Below, in pieces: positions 59,289-64,000 of a stretch of DNA of 64,000 bases; position 1 is the stretch's first letter, and each line of letters begins with the position of its first letter. Made by a program: the position numbers and the translations under genes. This DNA is from Linanthus parryae (Eukaryota; Streptophyta; Magnoliopsida; Ericales; Polemoniaceae): the NCBI GenBank assembly GCA_023055425.1, contig JALGPY010000004.1, forward strand, positions 59,729,718-59,793,717. Direction: 5' to 3'. The notes under the pieces were generated by a model, which searched no databases, had not been told where the DNA came from, and worked only from the letters and a program-made list of their open reading frames with translations.

Positions 59289-61100
59289 TGTAACACCCCC
59301 AAATTGGCCCAAGTCGGAGACCCAGGGATGTCACTCCGTACCCGAGAGGAGCCCGGATACAAGGAGATTTTATAACATGGTTCTCAAGCAAAACATCCAC
59401 AATAATAATTAATATTAATTGAAACTATTCATTATTACAATCCAACGTCCTAGCCACAAATCGGGCATAAACAACTAAAGTGTTTAAACTAATAAAGAGT
59501 TCAAGTTCAATTGAGATACTACTACTAATGTTCCATGTGATGATACGCGTCCCCTTCTATGCCAGATAACCAACCTCTAAACCTGTGGTGCGGAATCAAA
59601 AAGAAACACCACAGTACAAAATCAGCATGAAATACTGGTAAATAAACACCCAAACATGTAATACGATGATGTGATAGTTATAAAACAACTTCTCATTTAT
59701 AAGGAAGAGTTTTTCGCAAATACAGCGGTAATAAAGTTGACCCTTGCAATAAAACATAAGAGTTCCCAATTCCATAATATTTCCAAACCAATTCCATAAT
59801 CATTAGGAAAATCAAAAATCCATCATTAACTTCTTTCCGTTAACAAAACCAAAAATACTCATTATTAATTCGTTGTGACGGGGGAAACCAAATAAACCAC
59901 AGCTTCCATGACCTTAAGTGTCGACCTCCCCCCTAAGACTACGCCGGCCAGAGGAGTGAGTACATGCCGCTATCCGGGGACTTGCAACCGGATCAAAAAG
60001 AGACGGGACCGCAGTCAACACCGCCCAAAGAGAATAATAATGTCCCCGCACAACTTCTTCCACTTTACGTTATAGTTCATTAATATCATGGTGATGTTTT
60101 CAGCAAAACCATTTAACAAGTAGAAATCATGTATTCCAAGTCATGTAGCACGTAAACACATTTTGAGACGTAGCAAATCAAAGTATTCATTTGACACGAA
60201 AGAGATAAGCACACTAGACTTGGCATATTTACTTACCTCAAAGCAAATCCAACCATAGCAACTCAATCAACGTACTCTACGTACTTGTCGTCGACGAACT
60301 CGTTACCTACACGTAACAATACTCTAATCAAACAATTGTTCTAGCAATATACTTGATATATTAATTACATGCATATGATAGTCAATGGTTTAGGGTTCTA
60401 ACACCTAACCTAACATCCCACTTAATTCATACTTCAAAACAAAACCCAAAACTTTGCTTCAAAATCCTCTAACCTAAAGCATACATAATCTATCATAAAT
60501 CCACCAATCTATTACTCCAGTTTCCCAAACATATTACGGTCTAAAAACAGTTCCATTGGATTCAAAACATTCGAAATAATAAGTTTAGCCCCAAACGGAT
60601 CTTAATTACTATTCCTGAATCAAAAGTTACACTAGTTTCAATTTTCCAACTTCACTCAAAATATCCATACGGGAATTGTCAATCTTCATGAAACTTTTCC
60701 CCCAAGCATCTAGTTCATCCTATATTCATACTAAACCTAATATAACATGATTCCCACATTCAAATCAGATTGTTACCCACATACTATGATCATTCAAACA
60801 CCCAAATCACTTAATCAAACTTTTCTTACAAACTAGGGTTTTCCCAACACCCAAGAACATGATAAATCCTAAAACTCTATAATCAATCTTACGAATGCAT
60901 GAACAATGATCCTAACAATATTAAACTGAAAACTAAAGATTACATGCAACATACATGAATCATGAACAAGTGATCACAAGAATAAGAGATCAACAAGAGA
61001 AAAGAGAAGAAGAAACAAAACTACCTCAAACTCGCCGCCATGGAGGCCGGACGGAGGGATAGAAAGAAAAGAAAGAGAGAAAGAAGGAAAGAAAAGAAAG

Positions 61101-61141
<41 letters not shown>

Positions 61142-61591
61142 GAGAGAGAGAGAGAGAGATTACCTCAACGGAAAAGAGAGAGAGAGCGGCGGCGGCGGTG
61201 GTTGCCGTCGGGTAGAGAGACGAGAGAGAGTGAGAGAGGGACGGGTAGAGAGTGAGGGAGACGTGAGAGAGAGGTAGAGAAAATAGGGAGAGTGAGGGTT
61301 TTATGAGAGTTGGAAATAAAATCAACTTCATAAGTAGGAAACCCTCTCGAATTAGGAAACTTTTACGTAAGAAGAAAAGTTAGGTCAAAAGACACTTATT
61401 CCCCCTTAGTTTTGCCAAAAGACAAATACCTCTCCCAAACTCAAGTAAAATACACTAAAATCTTTAATTAAAATCACAAAGATCCCCCAAACTCTCAAAA
61501 CCATTATAATTAACTTTCTACAATTAAATTAACTTCCCAACACTTACAATAATATCAAAAAATACCCGTAGTCACAAAACGGGGTATTTCA
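59289..61591 (-). repeat. Tekay-like 5' LTR (2303 bp)
   Basis: Partner of 52615-54882. It contains an expanded GA microsatellite (about 61104-61160) that accounts for much of the length difference. Small frames inside (e.g. Ser/Leu-rich) are not genes. Confidence 0.92.
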
Positions 61592-61596
61592 ATGTA

Positions 61597-62380
61597 TCTG
61601 CACCAGAGGTTGGGCAAGAAGATGGGTCTTCTCCGACGATGGGTCTTCTCTGGCAGCAGTTGGGTCTTCTCTCTCTCTCTCTCAAATTTGAGATATTTGT
61701 TTGAGGAGTGTGTACAGTTAATTCTTCTTCTTCTCTTTTCCCCATGTATTTGATTGATTTCAACTTTCTGTAAATGGATCTGTAATCTAAAATTGGTGCT
61801 TCTCATGGCGGTGGTGGGGTAGTGTGGCGGCGGCGGTGGCAGTGTTTGTTGTTACCAACTAGGAGACAGAGGAGGAGAGAGAAGAGAGGACACATAGAGA
61901 AATTTCTGGATGTTCAGGGGTAAGACCGTCAAATAGCCATTCTCCTTAGTCTCCGAGCTTTCTCTCAGGGGGAGAAAGAAAGAAAACAGAGTGGTACATT
62001 ACAGGACACGTCAGGAACATGTAGAAAATCCACTTACTTTTGTCTATCAGTGATTCTCTTTCTTCAATATGTATCTTGTGATGTATTTGTTAGAACACAA
62101 TGTCATATTTGTTCTAGAGCAAAAACAAAAATCTCCGCAGAAAGAGTGAAAGTGTCATTTCTCAAACAAGTATGGATAAAAATATCTTTGCATCAAACTT
62201 GGGGGGGGGGGGGGGGGGGGGTGAAATTGTCTCTCCATGGTTTCTTAATACGACAACGACCAACTACATAACCAGATGTCTCGTTACCCACCCGCCAACT
62301 CAACCTAATCCGTCGTCGTTTTGCATCTCTGCAAATCACGATTCCCCTGAGCCTCTCCACCATCTCTCTCGCCATCCCCA
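61597..62380. other. Flank between the Tekay-like element and the TPRA1-like gene
   Basis: The sequence just after 61596 continues the host sequence interrupted at 52614 (TCTTCTCCGGCGATGTA | TCTGCACCAGAGG). Around 61973-62126 it resembles, in reverse complement, parts of the tandem duplication (see findings). A poly-G run sits at 62201-62221. The last part is probably the promoter and 5' UTR of the gene at 62485. Confidence 0.45.
62201..62221. repeat. Poly-G run (21)
   Basis: Twenty-one consecutive G on the plus strand, about 260 bp upstream of the TPRA1-like start codon. Confidence 0.8.
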
Positions 62381-62488
62381 ATGTTTGCTTCTTCTTCCTT
62401 GATACGCAAAATCAGATTCTCAACTTCGCAGTTCCAAATTAGGGCTTCCACTGATGCTCTCCCCCAAACCCTAGCTCCACCAAGATGA
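62381..62488 (+). CDS. Upstream ORF (35 aa) overlapping the TPRA1-like start codon
   Basis: ATG at 62381 opens a frame that ends with TGA at 62486-62488, overlapping the main ATG (62485-62487) as ATGA. The peptide starts MFASSSLIRKIRFSTSQFQI, is rich in Ser and Arg/Lys and lacks acidic residues until late. If this part is transcribed, it would act as an upstream ORF with termination-reinitiation at the main start. It could instead be an artefact of an undetermined transcription start. Confidence 0.35.
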   Translation: MFASSSLIRKIRFSTSQFQIRASTDALPQTLAPPR

Positions 62489-62805
62489 GAAATCTCCTTC
62501 AATCAATCTCCAACTCAAGTACTATCGACTTCTCTCTTGCGCCGATTCCGACGATTCCCTCCGTCGTCGACATCCCCGGCGACTTAACCCTCTCTCCGGG
62601 GATCTCCCCTGCGACGTCGACCTGCCATGGCTTCTGGCTCGACGCCGCCATGTCTGTCCCTGCGGGTCTCTTTGTGCTCTACCTGGCATTTCACGCTAGA
62701 AAGAACCTCAAGAAGCTCAGTACTGGAAAATCCTACACCATGATTTGCTACTATGCTCTTCTCTGGTCTGCTGCTCTTCTTAACCTTGCTTGGTGCTATC
62801 TTCAG
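62485..62805 (+). CDS. TPRA1/CAND-type seven-transmembrane protein, first exon (partial)
   Basis: ATG at 62485 opens a 107-codon exon ending at the donor CTTCAG|GTACCC (62806). After a 50-residue polar leader come CHGFWLDAAMSVPAGLFVLY and a first membrane segment (about residues 53-72). A basic loop (HARKNLKKLSTGKS) is followed by a second membrane segment, YYALLWSAALLNLAWCYLQ (about 89-107). This pattern matches plant homologues of transmembrane protein adipocyte-associated 1 (TPRA1), listed in Arabidopsis as candidate G-protein-coupled receptors. The remaining exons were not found before 64000, so the gene continues off the window. Confidence 0.65.
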
Positions 62806-64000
62806 GTACCCATTTATGTTGATTTTCATTAGCGGATTGCTAATATACTGTGTTTCTTGTTTCTTGGCTTTTGGTTGTCGAAGTTTGATTGTATCTTCTT
62901 TGATATTGTCTATTACAATGGGGTTCTGAGTCTAGTAGTTTGTGGGGTACTGATTCTGATATATGAGAAGAAGTCTAGAAGAAATTGAAACTGATCTGAC
63001 CGTTATAACTTGATCTTAGACAATCTGCTGAAAGAACAGGCTTGGCAGAGAATTATTTGTTACATGGCTTTAGTGAATAGCTGGAAGATCTCCCAAGATT
63101 TAGTATCAGGTGATTGTAGTTTAGTTGAAGCTTCACAAATCATGTTTGGGGGTGATTCTGATAAGGGTAATAAATTGCATCTACGAAAGTCGCCCAAATG
63201 ATTAATGTCAGAAACAACATGAAGTAATCTCGTGAAAACAGAATTTCCCAAAGTTCTTTGTTGAGCTGCTTTATCTCACTTCATCACTTGCCAAAAATTA
63301 TAAGTCAGTTCTGGATTATAAGTTGAAGAAGCAGTGTTTGGTATGCAACTTATAAGTTGAACTTTTGAATTTGAACTTATAAGTTCATAGTGTAAAATGA
63401 ACTTAAGAAAAAGTTAGGTTTTTAAATCTTTTCTTGAACTTTTAGACTTTAACAATTTTTACACCAAACACGCATATCTTCTTTCTTCATCTTTTTTGTC
63501 ATGAACTTTTTTGGCATAATCTTATAAGACAACTTAAGTTGCAAATTAGTTATACCAAACTCACCCTATGTCTGTACAAGTATTACCGGAATTAATAGCA
63601 ACAAATTCTAAAAAAAAAAAAAATTGAATGGCAACATAATTTCCAAGAATTACCACCATGGGCTGCGAATGATTTCAACAAATATTTCCGACTTTTTTGT
63701 TTAGTTAAAACTCTACTTCTTCCCCTTTGATATGGAAAGACTGTATTGTTTCCAAATAAATGGCTTTATACAAATTGAGTTGGGCCAAGTACTTGAATAA
63801 TCAATAACCACATAGAGAAAAAAGAAGGGAGGTAGTATATAAGTTCCTTTTAGACGTCAAAACATTGAGTTCTCAGAAGAAAGCTTTGCTATCTTAAATG
63901 CTGATACAGCTTTATCTTCTTAAGTGCAATTGCTTTTTTTCTTTCCACACGAAACCACTATGCACTGATATGACCTGCCAACACTTCCTACCTTTGGTTG
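62806..64000. other. First intron of the TPRA1-like gene
   Basis: No continuation exon (expected to begin with a tryptophan-rich segment and a third membrane helix) was found, so the intron runs beyond the window. It contains a possible MITE at 63332-63566 and otherwise AT-rich sequence. Confidence 0.5.
63332..63566. mobile_element. Possible MITE with GTTTGGTAT termini
   Basis: The left end contains CAGTGTTTGGTATGCAAC. The right end, ATACCAAACTCACC, reads GGTGAGTTTGGTAT in complement. Inner sequence repeats AACTTATAAGTTG and CAACTTAAGTTGC, giving a stem-loop potential. It is about 235 bp with no coding capacity. The exact ends and target duplication are not secure. Confidence 0.4.

Larger units (their letters stand above)
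52615..61591 (-). mobile_element. Internally deleted Ty3/gypsy chromovirus (Tekay/Del-like)
   Basis: The element runs on the minus strand and is flanked by the perfect 5-bp duplication ATGTA (52610-52614 and 61592-61596). The 3' LTR is 52615-54882, the 5' LTR 59289-61591. An iMet-type primer site lies at 59275-59286 and a purine tract beside 54883. In element order: extra ORF (58871-58242), gag (57214-56528), integrase and chromodomain (56555-55128). Protease, reverse transcriptase and RNase H are absent; gag joins directly to the integrase zinc-binding region near 56555. The terminal KKYPHLF chromodomain ending and LTR type point to the Tekay/Del clade. The LTRs differ at many sites and in length, so it is older than the 25351-35582 element. 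Confidence 0.9.

Overview
This is nuclear DNA of a flowering plant, most likely a eudicot. Its genes have GT-AG introns, and its two complete host genes match plant proteins closely (LEO1/VIP4 and cytosolic HSP101/ClpB1). Most of the remaining sequence is plant-type transposable elements: Ty1/copia, Ty3/gypsy (Tekay-like chromovirus and Athila-like), LINE, and hAT, MULE and PIF/Harbinger-like short elements. There are no bacterial operons, CRISPR arrays or complete tRNA/rRNA genes. I cannot name the species.

Layout. Positions 1-1450 are intergenic. Positions 1574-19262 hold an 11-exon LEO1/VIP4 gene (PAF1-complex subunit, 627 aa). Its introns are swollen by a degenerate antisense copia element, a hAT MITE, a MULE MITE nested in a PIF/Harbinger-like element, and a hAT-like element. 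Positions 19263-25350 hold tandem repeats, a solo gypsy LTR, and the start of a plant-mobile-domain (PMD) pseudogene. That pseudogene is split at an ATACA target site by a 10.2-kb element (25351-35582). The element has equal-length LTRs that look identical, a tRNA-Asp-type primer site and a gag-protease ORF, but no reverse transcriptase or integrase. The PMD pseudogene resumes to about 37690.

Positions 38261-42226 hold heat-shock elements, a 5'-UTR intron and the intact five-exon HSP101 gene (914 aa). Positions 42227-47349 hold duplicated non-coding blocks. A broken LINE lies at 47350-48777. Positions 48991-52554 are a 1.7-1.8-kb segment in direct tandem duplication, rich in CAA repeats. A minus-strand Tekay-like chromovirus with ATGTA target-site duplications occupies 52615-61591. 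It has lost protease, reverse transcriptase and RNase H. Between primer site and gag it keeps an extra 209-aa ORF. At 62485 the first exon of a TPRA1/CAND-type seven-transmembrane protein begins and runs off the window.

The most interesting object is the extra ORF (58242-58871, minus). Its N-terminus copies the histone H3 tail (ARTKxTARK), it carries three tandem SUMO-interaction-like motifs, and it ends in a long acidic tail. This composition suggests a retrotransposon-encoded chromatin-interacting factor. Second is the gag-protease-only element, whose equal-length LTRs suggest recent mobilisation by an autonomous partner. The host genes are functionally unrelated: transcription elongation, heat-stress disaggregation and a putative receptor.
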